DNA of 64,000 nt from Erythrobacteraceae bacterium (GTDB lineage Bacteria > Pseudomonadota > Alphaproteobacteria > Sphingomonadales > Sphingomonadaceae): positions 1 through 64,000 of the forward strand of contig JAHEAX010000002.1 in NCBI GenBank assembly GCA_024642525.1, in the 5' to 3' direction. The notes under the pieces were generated by a model. That model had not been told where the DNA came from. It was given only the letters and a program-made list of their open reading frames with translations, and did no database searches. Positions 42,257 to 51,913 of this stretch are shown one piece after another (the stretch's first letter is position 1; each line of letters starts with the position of its first letter). Position numbers and translations under genes: made by a program.

Positions 42257-42380
42257 GCATAATCTCCGGGAAAACGTATTCGCGCGCCCTACAGCTTCAG
42301 CGTTGGCAGAGGCAACGGGCAAGGTGAAAACGCAGCGAGCGTGCAACGCTATTTTAAAGCAAATCTGCCAGATCAAGGCG

Positions 42381-43349
42381 ATGCTGCCCGTGCTGATCAC
42401 CATTGATACCGAATATTCGTCCGGCCTGTACCGCAGGGGCGAGGCGCAGGATCGTGCCGCGAATTTCGGGCGAACCATCGCGTGCCGGTCTGCGGCGGGC
42501 GAATCCGGCATATTCTACCAGATGGATTTGTTCGAAAGGCACGGCATCAAGGCTGTGTTCTTTGTCGATCCGATGCCGGCAATGGTGTGGGGGCAGGTTG
42601 CCGTCGATGAAGTTGTGCAGCCCATTCTGCAACGGGGGCACGAAATCCAGTTGCATTGCCACACCGAATGGCTGGATTTTGCGCAGGATAGCCCGGTGGA
42701 TGACCGTCGCGGGCAACATATCCGCAATTTCAGCCAATCGGACCAGGCCATCTTGCTGGAATGGTGCCTCGCGCGGATCGAAGCGGCTGGCGCGCCAAGG
42801 CCGATTGCCTTTCGGGCCGGAAATTACAGCGCCAACGATGACACGCTGCGCGCGCTTGCCAGCCTTGGCCTGCGCTGGGACAGCAGCTTTCCTGCCGGAT
42901 ATGATGGGTCGCTGTGCGAGATTTCCTTGCCCAAGGGCGATTGCAGGCCGGTGAGGCACTGCGAGATGCAGGAATTTCCGGCAAGCGCGATCGCTGCACA
43001 TGGCACGTGGCGCCATGCCCAGCTGACAGCCTTGTCCTTTGCGGAAATCCGTAGCGCGATTGAACATGCAGCCGCCCATGATTGGCCGGGCTTCTGCCTC
43101 GTGTCCCATTCGTTTGAATTGTATAACCGCCAGAGCGAACGGCCCAACCGGCTGTTGTGCCGCAGGTTTGAAAAACTATGCGAATGGCTCGGGCGGTCAG
43201 ACATCGCGCACAGCGCAGGCTTTGCCGATCTGGCAGGCGACATTTCGGACCGGTCAGCAGAGCGTGAATTACTGCTGATGCCGCATAGCGCGTGGCGCAC
43301 AGGTGCAAGGATGGCAGAACAATTCGCTGCCAACACGCTGTTCAGATGA
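42381..43349 (+). CDS. polysaccharide-deacetylase-like protein
   Basis: LITIDTEYSSGLY, GIKAVFFVDP, QRGHEIQLHCHTEWLDF, RAGNYSANDDTLRALASLGLRWDSSFP. Confidence 0.82.
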   Translation: MLPVLITIDTEYSSGLYRRGEAQDRAANFGRTIACRSAAGESGIFYQMDLFERHGIKAVFFVDPMPAMVWGQVAVDEVVQPILQRGHEIQLHCHTEWLDFAQDSPVDDRRGQHIRNFSQSDQAILLEWCLARIEAAGAPRPIAFRAGNYSANDDTLRALASLGLRWDSSFPAGYDGSLCEISLPKGDCRPVRHCEMQEFPASAIAAHGTWRHAQLTALSFAEIRSAIEHAAAHDWPGFCLVSHSFELYNRQSERPNRLLCRRFEKLCEWLGRSDIAHSAGFADLAGDISDRSAERELLLMPHSAWRTGARMAEQFAANTLFR

Positions 43350-43906
43350 CAGGCGCGGTTTCCCGGAATTTCGGCACGATGCGCGGGTTGGTGCGGCTCG
43401 GCCTGTCCTATGGCCAGTCCTTGCCGTTCCTCTCCCGCGCCAATGCGCCTGCGCCTTGCGCGGTGAAACGGCTGGTCTTCGTCTGCCACGGCAACATCTG
43501 CCGCAGCGCATTTGCCGAAGGTGTGGCGCGCGATCTCGGCCTTGCGACGGCATCGTTCGGCCTTTCCACCAGCAGCGGCAAACCTGCGCATGAACCCGCC
43601 CGGGAACTGGCAGAAGCGCTCGGCCACCCGATTGAAGGTCACCTAACGACGCGGGTGGAGGATTTCGTGCCACAGGCAGGGGATTACCTCCTGTGCATGG
43701 AACATCGCCACCTCGCAAAACTGGCTGGCAATGCTGAATTGTCCGCCTATCCGCGCGGTCTGCTGGGGCAATATGCAGCAGTGCCGGTGCCGCATCTGCA
43801 CGATCCCTACCAGCTCGACCCGGCCTATATGGAAGTGTGCTTCCGCCGGATTGAAACCGCGGTGAACGGTCTTTCTAGGCGCTACCGCGGCGCAAGGCTT
43901 TCCTGA
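43346..43906 (+). CDS. low-molecular-weight protein tyrosine phosphatase-like protein
   Basis: LVFVCHGNICRSAFAEGVAR active site; ATGA overlap with upstream deacetylase. Confidence 0.87.
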   Translation: MTGAVSRNFGTMRGLVRLGLSYGQSLPFLSRANAPAPCAVKRLVFVCHGNICRSAFAEGVARDLGLATASFGLSTSSGKPAHEPARELAEALGHPIEGHLTTRVEDFVPQAGDYLLCMEHRHLAKLAGNAELSAYPRGLLGQYAAVPVPHLHDPYQLDPAYMEVCFRRIETAVNGLSRRYRGARLS

Positions 43907-45062
43907 CGATTGCCGCCGCATCGGCAAAGAACGGGCGCGGATCGCGCAGGGACCAGACATAATAGGCTGTCGACGGGTCGAAATAGCGCAGAATGAAGCT
44001 GCCGAGCAGTTTCAGCTTTGCCGCAAAGGCGACATCGTCTGATTTGATCTGTGCTGCCAGATGCTTTGTATCCGGCACCATGTAACGCGCACGCCGGTGG
44101 CGAATGGGCGCCGCCTCAACCGCGCCCAGCCCATGCGCGCAGCGCCAGCTTTCCCACACGAAATGCGCGCCGGAATGGTAGGCAAGGGGAATGCTGCCCC
44201 AGAACCGCCCGTTGATTTCCATCAGGCAATAACGCCCGGTGGAAGGATCATGGCGATATTCGACCATGGCCGGACCTTCCCAGCCTATTTCGCTCAGCAG
44301 CGCTTCGGAAAGGTCCATTTGCGCTGAATGCCGGCCAAGCGGGACAGACGCGCAATAGGTCGAAACGCCGCCCGACGGGGGCCATTCACGAAGCCTCTGG
44401 TGCTGGAATTTCAGCGTGGCGCGGCCCTGATGCATATTGATCATCTGCCCAAGGCCGTACCCCGCAGCATATTCCTGCACGAGTGGATAGGCACCCAGCC
44501 GGTCATATCTTGCCAGCACTTGCTGCAATTGCATGGGGCTGGATGCATATTCGATCTTTTCCAGCGGAAGTCCTGCATCCGCTATTTGTCCCGCCATGCT
44601 GACCGGATCTGCCCATTTCACCGCGACAGGGTAGGTGAGCGGCTGCGATGCAATGTCGGCCGCCAGGGAAGAGCGCGGCTGCCAGCCTGCGGGAATATTG
44701 ATGCCCACCTTGCGGGCCACGTCCATCGTCGCCTGCTTGTCGAGAACCAAGGCCAGTTTAGCTGGTTCGGGCGCAATGATGGTGCAATCTGGCATGGCAG
44801 ACGCCAATTGCGACAGTTCCACCAATGTCCCTTCGGACACGGCCATGACTGCGCCAATATCGTTATCGCGCACGAATGCGGGCAGCCACCCGGCCACCGG
44901 CTGCGATGGCCTGACGGTGAATGCGGCTGCAAAGCGCGATGACGCGCCAAGGGAATCCTTGCGTGAACCGATCGCGTGGACAGGAACGCCATGTTCGCCA
45001 AGTTCGCGCACCATTGTAAGCCCGATCGGACTATCGGTGCCGATGATGGCCGTTTTGTTCAT
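43875..45062 (-). CDS. ATP-grasp domain-containing protein
   Basis: KQATMDVARKVGINIPAG, YPVAVKWADP, YRHDPSTGRYCLMEINGRFWGSIPLA. Confidence 0.85.
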   Translation of the reverse strand: MNKTAIIGTDSPIGLTMVRELGEHGVPVHAIGSRKDSLGASSRFAAAFTVRPSQPVAGWLPAFVRDNDIGAVMAVSEGTLVELSQLASAMPDCTIIAPEPAKLALVLDKQATMDVARKVGINIPAGWQPRSSLAADIASQPLTYPVAVKWADPVSMAGQIADAGLPLEKIEYASSPMQLQQVLARYDRLGAYPLVQEYAAGYGLGQMINMHQGRATLKFQHQRLREWPPSGGVSTYCASVPLGRHSAQMDLSEALLSEIGWEGPAMVEYRHDPSTGRYCLMEINGRFWGSIPLAYHSGAHFVWESWRCAHGLGAVEAAPIRHRRARYMVPDTKHLAAQIKSDDVAFAAKLKLLGSFILRYFDPSTAYYVWSLRDPRPFFADAAAIVRKALRRGSA

Positions 45063-45066
45063 GGGT

Positions 45067-46485
45067 TCAGGCCGCGTCGCCGATGCCCAGGTCGCCAAGC
45101 TTGCGGTAAAGAGTGGAGCGGCCAATGCCGAGGCGGCGTGCAACTTCGGTCATGCGGCCACGATAATGGCCGATGGCAAGGCGGATGACATCAGCTTCGA
45201 TCTCTTCCAGCGGGCGCAGATTTCCGTCGGACGTATAAAGCATGACGCCCACGCCTTCCTGCATCGGATTGATGGTTTCCTCAAAATCGCCGAGCATTTC
45301 GGACAATTGCGGGAAGCTTTCCGCCGTAAGTGTTTCGCCATCGCAGAATACGGCTGCGCGGAACAACACCGCTTGCAGCTGGCGGACATTGCCCGGCCAG
45401 TCGAATGCGGCCAGCAGCGCCAGCGCCTGATCGGTGATGGACAAGGTGCGCAGACCCGGCTGATCGCCGATGCGCGCGAGGAAATGGCGGGTGAGGGCGG
45501 AAATATCGCCCTGCCGTTCACGCAGGGGCGGCAGCACGATCTTGGTCGCTGAGATAGCCTTGTAGAGCCCTTCGTCGAAATGGCCCGCGGCAACCAGGTC
45601 AGCCAGCGGCAGGTTGCTGGCAGCGAGAAGGCGCACATCCACCCTGAAACCATGCTTTGCGCCAACGGGCCGCACGATTCCGCTGGTGAGCGCTTCGGCC
45701 AGCACTTCCTGCAACGGCAACGCCAGCCGGTCGATTTCGTCCAGCACCAGGGTCCCCCCGTCACAATGCTGTAACGCGCCGATCTGACGGTCGAATGCGC
45801 CGGGAAAGGCGTTTTGTTCATGCCCGAAGAGGGCCGATTCAATCGAATTGGCTGGAACGCCGCCAATATTGATGATGCGCAGCGATGCCTTGGACCGCGT
45901 GCTGGCCGAATGCATGGCGCGCACCAGCATTTCCTTGCCTGTGCCGCTTTCCCCTTCAATCAATACAGGACCGTGGCCGCGCGCGGTCTTGGCCGCATTG
46001 GCCAAAGCTGCGCGGAATGATGGCGCTGTGCCGATCATTGCGTCAAAATCCAGTACTGCCGGCATTTTCTCGGTCAGCGGCTGCAATTCGTCTTTTGGTG
46101 GTTCCAGCCGTGTCGCGCTGCGCAGGGCCGTCATCAGGCGGTCGGGTGCGACCGGTTTCACCAGATAATCGGTTGCCCCGGCGCGCATTGCCTCGACTGC
46201 CAGTAAGGGCGATGCGCTGGTCGTCAGCATCAGGATTGGCATGGCCGGCCTGCGAGCCTTCAATTCCGAAATGAGGTCGCAGGCATCGTCGCCCGGCACC
46301 CACTGGTCGAGAATGATGGCAGACAGCTGCATTCCCTGGCGCGTGCCAAGGGTGGCAATCGCGGTTTCAGCGTCATTTACCACCAAAACCCGCCATCCTT
46401 CACGCGCGGCCAACGCCGTGATCAACCGGCTTTGCGCCGGTTCATCATCGATCAGCATCAGCAAGCGCGTAGCGTCTTCTGCCAT
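45067..46485 (-). CDS. NtrC-family response regulator (receiver-AAA+-Fis HTH) with degenerate GAFTGA
   Basis: Receiver DDE / LD / LVKP; Walker A GESGTGKE; GGTLVLDEIDRL; Fis-type HTH MTEVARRLGIGRSTLYRKL; GAFTGA position reads NAFPGA. Confidence 0.9.
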   Translation of the reverse strand: MAEDATRLLMLIDDEPAQSRLITALAAREGWRVLVVNDAETAIATLGTRQGMQLSAIILDQWVPGDDACDLISELKARRPAMPILMLTTSASPLLAVEAMRAGATDYLVKPVAPDRLMTALRSATRLEPPKDELQPLTEKMPAVLDFDAMIGTAPSFRAALANAAKTARGHGPVLIEGESGTGKEMLVRAMHSASTRSKASLRIINIGGVPANSIESALFGHEQNAFPGAFDRQIGALQHCDGGTLVLDEIDRLALPLQEVLAEALTSGIVRPVGAKHGFRVDVRLLAASNLPLADLVAAGHFDEGLYKAISATKIVLPPLRERQGDISALTRHFLARIGDQPGLRTLSITDQALALLAAFDWPGNVRQLQAVLFRAAVFCDGETLTAESFPQLSEMLGDFEETINPMQEGVGVMLYTSDGNLRPLEEIEADVIRLAIGHYRGRMTEVARRLGIGRSTLYRKLGDLGIGDAA

Positions 46486-46710
46486 AGTCCCTCAAAACCG
46501 TCCCGTTGCGGTACACCGGCACGATCTAGCCAAAACGGGTAAAGGTCCGATTAAGGACAAGGACAATTGCTTTTCAAAAGAGCGAAAATGGGCGGTCAGC
46601 CCGAAATTCACGCAGGTTGGTGCGGGGTAAGTGCGATTGTGAGGGTTGATGCTGTTGGCGCTGCGCGATAGACAACAGCGCAACAGTTTTTACGACAAGG
46701 GAAATGTAAG

Positions 46711-46836
46711 ATGGCTTCCGCAAACGACATGAACGCAGCGAAAAAGACCTATGGCGGTTTCATCAGCCTGCTCAAATGGTCGGTCCCGCTCATTGCCATC
46801 ATCACGATGCTCATTGTCATCCTGATTGCTGATTGA
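46711..46836 (+). CDS. aa3-type cytochrome c oxidase subunit IV-like small membrane protein
   Basis: 41 aa MASANDMNAAKKTYGGFISLLKWSVPLIAIITMLIVILIAD; single TM; stop overlaps pntA start; below the ORF-track size cutoff. Confidence 0.78.
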   Translation: MASANDMNAAKKTYGGFISLLKWSVPLIAIITMLIVILIAD

Positions 46837-47969
46837 GCGAATATAGCTTGCGTATTGCTGTCCTGAAGGAACGCGCTGCCGGCGAGGCCCGCGTTGCCAT
46901 CATTCCTGAAACGGTGAAGAAATTCGCCGCTCTGGGCGCGACCCTTGCGATTGAGGAGGGGGCAGGCGGCGACGCTTCCATTTCAGACCAGTCCTACGCT
47001 GATGCGGGGGCCGAAATAACCTCCGCGGCGAAAGCTGTCGAAGGTGCCGACATCGTGCTGGCCGTGCAGGCGCCTGATGTCGCGCAGCTAAATGGTGCAA
47101 AGCCCGGTGCCTGGGTTGCGGCCACTTTCGACCCGTTCGGCCAGAAAGACCGCGTGGAAGCATACGCCAAGGCGGGGTTTGAAGCGCTGTCGATGGAATT
47201 CATGCCGCGCATCACGCGCGCGCAATCCATGGATGTGCTTTCCAGCCAGTCCAATCTGGCTGGATACAAGGCCGTGCTGGCTGCGGCCGATGAATTCGGG
47301 CGTGCATTCCCGATGATGATGACGGCTGCCGGTACAATTACCGCAGCGCGCGCATTCATCATGGGCGTTGGCGTTGCCGGTTTGCAGGCAATTGCCACAG
47401 CGCGGCGGCTGGGCGCACAGGTCAGCGCCACCGACGTGCGTTCCGCCACGAAGGAACAGATCCAGTCATTGGGCGCAAAGCCGATTTTCGTCGAGAATGT
47501 CGCTGGCATCGAAGGCGAAGGCAGCGGCGGCTATGCCACCGAAATGAGCGAGGAATACCAGAAGGCACAGGCTGAACTGGTGTCCAGCCATATCGCCAAG
47601 CAGGATATTGTCATTACCACCGCGCTGATCCCCGGACGTGCCGCGCCGCGCCTCATTTCCGATGCGCAGATCGCCACAATGAAGCCGGGCAGTGTCATAT
47701 TCGATCTTGCCGTGGCGCAGGGCGGCAATGTCGAAGGCAGCGTCCCCGATCAGGTGGTCGTGAAGCACGGCGTCAAGATCATGGGCTATTCCAATACGCC
47801 GGCCCATCTGGCGGCGGATGCATCGGCGCTGTTTTCCCGCAATCTGTTCAATTTCCTCAGTGCGTTCTGGGATGAAGACACCAGGCGGCCTGTGCTGGAT
47901 GAAGAAATCGGCGATGCTGTCCGGCTGACCCGTGATGGCAAGATCGTCAATGAGCGGTTGCTCGGCTGA
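46833..47969 (+). CDS. pntA: NAD(P) transhydrogenase subunit alpha part 1
   Basis: LRIAVLKERAAGEARVAIIPETVKKF, MGVGVAGLQAIATARRLGA; TTG start (46833, alternatively TTG 46848). Confidence 0.94.
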   Translation: MSEYSLRIAVLKERAAGEARVAIIPETVKKFAALGATLAIEEGAGGDASISDQSYADAGAEITSAAKAVEGADIVLAVQAPDVAQLNGAKPGAWVAATFDPFGQKDRVEAYAKAGFEALSMEFMPRITRAQSMDVLSSQSNLAGYKAVLAAADEFGRAFPMMMTAAGTITAARAFIMGVGVAGLQAIATARRLGAQVSATDVRSATKEQIQSLGAKPIFVENVAGIEGEGSGGYATEMSEEYQKAQAELVSSHIAKQDIVITTALIPGRAAPRLISDAQIATMKPGSVIFDLAVAQGGNVEGSVPDQVVVKHGVKIMGYSNTPAHLAADASALFSRNLFNFLSAFWDEDTRRPVLDEEIGDAVRLTRDGKIVNERLLG

Positions 47970-47980
47970 AGGGGGTAACC

Positions 47981-48298
47981 GTGGATTTCATTTCAATTCT
48001 CTCGATCTTCGTAATGGCCTGTTTTGTAGGCTATTATGTCGTCTGGTCAGTCACTCCTGCGCTGCACACGCCGCTGATGGCCGTTACCAACGCGATTTCT
48101 TCCGTCATCATCGTTGGAGCGCTGATTGCTGCTGCTGGTGCAGGTAACCCTGTTGCCAAGTGGCTGGGGCTGGCAGGCATCGTGCTGGCCAGCGTAAACA
48201 TTTTCGGCGGCTTTGCTGTCACGGCGCGGATGCTGGCCATGTATAAAAAGAAGGAACGGCCAGCGGCTGCTTCTTCGGCAAAAGGGGAGAAAAGCTGA
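47981..48298 (+). CDS. pntAB: NAD(P) transhydrogenase subunit alpha part 2 (membrane)
   Basis: VVWSVTPALHTPLMAVTNAISSVIIVGALIAA, NIFGGFAVTARMLAMYKKK. Confidence 0.94.
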   Translation: MDFISILSIFVMACFVGYYVVWSVTPALHTPLMAVTNAISSVIIVGALIAAAGAGNPVAKWLGLAGIVLASVNIFGGFAVTARMLAMYKKKERPAAASSAKGEKS

Positions 48299-49812
48299 TG
48301 CTTCCTGCCCCACCGCCTTCACCACAACAGATGCCCGCAATTCCCGCCATTGGCGATGCATTGGCCAGCCACGCGGTGAACCCCTGGGTCGCGCTTGCCT
48401 ATCTTGCATCGGGCGTATTGTTCATTCTGGCCCTGCGCGGGCTTTCCTCGCCATCCACCAGCCGTGCGGGTAACCGCTTCGGCATGGCAGGGATGCTGAT
48501 TGCCGTTGCGACCACGCTGGTGACGCATCAGCTGGCCAGCTTGCCTGAAATCCTCGGTGCAATCGCGATTGGTGGCGGTATCGGCTGGGTCATCGCGCGG
48601 CGCATTGCAATGACGGACATGCCGCAGCTGGTGGCTGCGTTCCATTCGCTGGTCGGCCTTGCCGCCGTGCTGGTGGGCTGGGCAGCGTTTCTCAATCCCG
48701 AAGCGTTCGATCTGCTGGTCGTAACAGGAGTCAGCAGCAATCAGGACCTGATCAGCATCAAGACTGCCATCGGCCCTGTCAGCCGTGTGGAAATGGCGCT
48801 GGGCGTGGCCATCGGCGCGCTGACATTTTCCGGTTCCGTGATCGCCTTCCTGAAACTGGCAGGCAAGATGAGCGGCGCGCCCATCCTTTTGCCCGGGCGG
48901 CACATCATCAATCTCGGCACGATTGTCGCCATTCTCGGCCTGACGGCGGCTTTCGCCATGGGTGAGGTGGATAATACGACCTATTTCGTGGCTATTACCG
49001 TGCTGGCGTTTCTGGTCGGTTTCCTGTTAATCATTCCCATCGGCGGCGCGGATATGCCGGTCGTCGTGTCGATGCTGAACAGCTATTCGGGTTGGGCGGC
49101 AGCGGCGATGGGCTTCACCCTGCATAACACGGCAATGATTATCACCGGCGCGCTGGTCGGCAGTTCGGGCGCGATCCTGTCCTACATCATGTGCAAGGCC
49201 ATGAACCGTAGCTTCATTTCGGTTATTGCCGGCGGATTCGGCGCCGAGGCAGGATCATCCGGCGATGGCGCGAAAACCGACCGCCCGTGGAAGCGCGGCA
49301 GTGCAGAAGATGCGGCTTTCCTGCTGAAGGAAGCAGAAAATGTCATCATCATCCCTGGCTATGGCATGGCCGTGGCGCAGGCCCAGCACGCCTTGCGCGA
49401 AATGGGCGATGTGCTGAAAGACCATGGCGTCAACGTGCGCTATGCAATTCACCCTGTTGCAGGGCGTATGCCCGGCCACATGAACGTGCTGCTGGCAGAG
49501 GCCAATGTCCCTTACGACGAAGTATTCGAGCTGGAGGATATCAACAGCGAGTTCGCGCAGACTGACGTGGCATTCATTATCGGTGCGAATGACGTGGTCA
49601 ATCCGGCGGCCAAGACTGACAAAAGCAGCCCCATTTACGGAATGCCGGTGTTCGATGTGGAAAAGGCAAAAACCGTCATGTTCATCAAGCGCAGCATGGG
49701 CGGGGTCGGTTATGCCGGTGTCGACAATGACGTTTTCTACATGGACCAGACCATGATGCTGCTCGCTGATGCCAAGAAGATGGTCGAAGAGATCATCAAG
49801 AACCTGGACTGA
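48298..49812 (+). CDS. pntB: NAD(P) transhydrogenase subunit beta
   Basis: IPIGGADMPVVVSMLNSYSGWAAAAMGF, GYGMAVAQAQHALREM, VAGRMPGHMNVLLAEANVPYDEV, VVNPAAKTDKSSPIYGMP. Confidence 0.97.
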   Translation: MLPAPPPSPQQMPAIPAIGDALASHAVNPWVALAYLASGVLFILALRGLSSPSTSRAGNRFGMAGMLIAVATTLVTHQLASLPEILGAIAIGGGIGWVIARRIAMTDMPQLVAAFHSLVGLAAVLVGWAAFLNPEAFDLLVVTGVSSNQDLISIKTAIGPVSRVEMALGVAIGALTFSGSVIAFLKLAGKMSGAPILLPGRHIINLGTIVAILGLTAAFAMGEVDNTTYFVAITVLAFLVGFLLIIPIGGADMPVVVSMLNSYSGWAAAAMGFTLHNTAMIITGALVGSSGAILSYIMCKAMNRSFISVIAGGFGAEAGSSGDGAKTDRPWKRGSAEDAAFLLKEAENVIIIPGYGMAVAQAQHALREMGDVLKDHGVNVRYAIHPVAGRMPGHMNVLLAEANVPYDEVFELEDINSEFAQTDVAFIIGANDVVNPAAKTDKSSPIYGMPVFDVEKAKTVMFIKRSMGGVGYAGVDNDVFYMDQTMMLLADAKKMVEEIIKNLD

Positions 49813-49815
49813 TCA

Positions 49816-50139
49816 TTGCGCGGCAGATTTCTGCTCGTCCTGGCATTTTCCATCGCGACATCGGGCTGCATCGACCGCGTGGTGGAAAGCCGCTTGCGTT
49901 CTGCCCTGTCTGAAGCGGGGCTGTCGGACCGCAATTCATCCTGCATGGCAACGCGCATGGTTGACCGGCTGACAATTGGCCAATTGCGCAAGTTGGAAGA
50001 ATTGAAGGACCGCGAAGGCGAGGCTGCAAAGCCGGTTGGCCTGCGCGATTATGTCGAGCGGGTCCGCCGGGTGGGTGATGCAGAAGTCATAGCCGTAACC
50101 GCAAGTTCAGCCGCGCTTTGTGCAACGGGCCTTGGCTGA
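49816..50139 (+). CDS. small lipoprotein, hypothetical
   Basis: TTG start; lipobox IATSGC; follows pntB by 3 nt. Confidence 0.6.
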   Translation: MRGRFLLVLAFSIATSGCIDRVVESRLRSALSEAGLSDRNSSCMATRMVDRLTIGQLRKLEELKDREGEAAKPVGLRDYVERVRRVGDAEVIAVTASSAALCATGLG

Positions 50140-50145
50140 CACTCT

Positions 50146-50562
50146 TCAGAATTTCGTGAAATTCACGGATTTGCAGAACATCATGACGCAGCCTTTGACT
50201 TTCAGCTTGCTGCCATCCCGCGCGACATCGGCGTTGAAATAGCGGCCATCTTCAGGGCTGTATCCCTTGCCTTCATAGCTGTTGGCATCCGGGGCGAGGT
50301 TCCAGAAAATTGGCATTCCCAACAATTTGCGGTCGCGCTTCATTTTGTCGGGGTTCTTTGAATCGAGCGCGCCACCCTTGGGTTCAGGCACCAGGAACCG
50401 GTCAATCTTGCCGCACATCGCATTGCCACATTCGTAAAAGGAAATGACCGAGCGGCCGTCATCGGTCTTCCACTTGCCGGCAATGGATGCAGGCGCAGCC
50501 AGCGCAGGCGTGGCGGCAAGGCCGGCAGCAATCATGGCAATGGCAAGTGAAGCATTTCGCAT
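50146..50562 (-). CDS. DUF2147 domain-containing exported protein
   Basis: Signal peptide; IAGKWKTDDGRSVISFYECGNAMCGKIDRF ... YEGKGYSPEDGRYFNADVARDGSKLKVKGCVM. Confidence 0.88.
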   Translation of the reverse strand: MRNASLAIAMIAAGLAATPALAAPASIAGKWKTDDGRSVISFYECGNAMCGKIDRFLVPEPKGGALDSKNPDKMKRDRKLLGMPIFWNLAPDANSYEGKGYSPEDGRYFNADVARDGSKLKVKGCVMMFCKSVNFTKF

Positions 50563-50698
50563 GGTTTATCCTTTGATTGGCAGGTCTTGTGGCATCAGTT
50601 CGAATGGGCCGAAAGTATTTTCCTCATAACGTTTGGTACTGCGCCTTGGTTTCATGGCAAAATTCGCGCATCATGACTTTCAGGAGAGAGGACCTGCC

Positions 50699-51913
50699 AT
50701 GCAAAACCTGAACGCTGCCTGTTTGTCTGCCTTGATTATGGGCGTATTCGCCCAGCCTGCCGCCGCCGGAGTAATCGAGATTGCCGCCGGGGAAGGCGCG
50801 CAGGAACGGTTGCAGGAAGCGTTGATAATGGCGCAGCCGGGTGACGAGATCGTCCTTGGCGCAGGGCGATTTGAATTGTCCGACGGGCTTTCGCTGGATG
50901 TCGATAGTGTAACTGTTCGCGGCGCAGGCATGGATGCCTCCATTCTCGATTTCACATCGCAGCAAGGCGCTGGCGAGGGGCTGCTGGTCACGTCAGACTT
51001 TGTCACCCTGCGCGATTTCGCCCTGGAAAATCCCAAGGGAGACGGGGTCAAATCCAAGGGCGCAGATGCCATTGTTTATCACCGCATCAGGGTGACATGG
51101 ACAAATGGCCCCGCCGCCACAAATGGTGCTTATGGCATTTATCCGGTTGAAAGCACCGGTATCCTGATCGACGGCAGCAAGGTTTCCGGCGCGTCCGATG
51201 CGGGCATCTATGTGGGCCAGAGCCGCGCGATCACCGTTCGCAATTCCATCGCGGAAGCCAATGTGGCCGGTATCGAGATTGAAAACAGCCGCGACGCATT
51301 GGTTGAAGGGAATATCGCCACCCGCAATACCGGCGGCATTTTGGTGTTTGACCTGCCCAACCTGCCTGTGATGGGCGGGGGCAATGTAATCCTTCGCAAC
51401 AATCTGGTCGTCGCCAATGACGAACCCAATTTTGCACCGCCGGGCAATATCGTCGCAGGGGTCCGCCGCGGCACCGGCATTTTGGTGATGGCGAATGATG
51501 GCGTGCTGGTCGAAGGCAATATCCTGAAAGACAATCCGACCGCCCATGTGATGGTGGTCGCCTATACCCAGCAATATGATGACACGCGTTACAACCCCTA
51601 TGCCCGCAATGTGGTGGTAGGGCCCAATAGTTTCGGCCGCGGCGGGGACGATCCGCAGCTGGACGGGGCAGCACAATTGCTGGCTGCATTTGGCGGCGCG
51701 TTGCCACCGGTCCTGTGGGATGGTCTGGCCCAGGGCGCTACCGGCCTCACGGCTGTGTCGGGCGTGGCAGGTTGGTCCCTTAACCTTACTGCGGTGGGCC
51801 AAGGGCTGGCAGGCGCGCAGCCAGGGCCTTTGACAGTGCCTGCCCCCACGTTTGCATTCGATGATGCAACTGTGGGCGCACCGGCAGAGCTGGAAGCGCG
51901 CCTCACCAGATGA
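50699..51913 (+). CDS. parallel beta-helix domain-containing exported protein
   Basis: Signal peptide; repeating beta-helix pattern (GILIDGSKVSGASDAGIYVGQSRAITVRNSIAEANVAGIEIENSRDALVEGNIATRNTGGILVF). Confidence 0.87.
   Translation: MQNLNAACLSALIMGVFAQPAAAGVIEIAAGEGAQERLQEALIMAQPGDEIVLGAGRFELSDGLSLDVDSVTVRGAGMDASILDFTSQQGAGEGLLVTSDFVTLRDFALENPKGDGVKSKGADAIVYHRIRVTWTNGPAATNGAYGIYPVESTGILIDGSKVSGASDAGIYVGQSRAITVRNSIAEANVAGIEIENSRDALVEGNIATRNTGGILVFDLPNLPVMGGGNVILRNNLVVANDEPNFAPPGNIVAGVRRGTGILVMANDGVLVEGNILKDNPTAHVMVVAYTQQYDDTRYNPYARNVVVGPNSFGRGGDDPQLDGAAQLLAAFGGALPPVLWDGLAQGATGLTAVSGVAGWSLNLTAVGQGLAGAQPGPLTVPAPTFAFDDATVGAPAELEARLTR

Noticed and set aside
41511-42380. N-terminal extension of the 612-aa ORF 41511..43349
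   Set aside because: Upstream part is antisense to the SDR gene; recognisable deacetylase homology begins at ATG 42381 (MLPVLITIDTEY)
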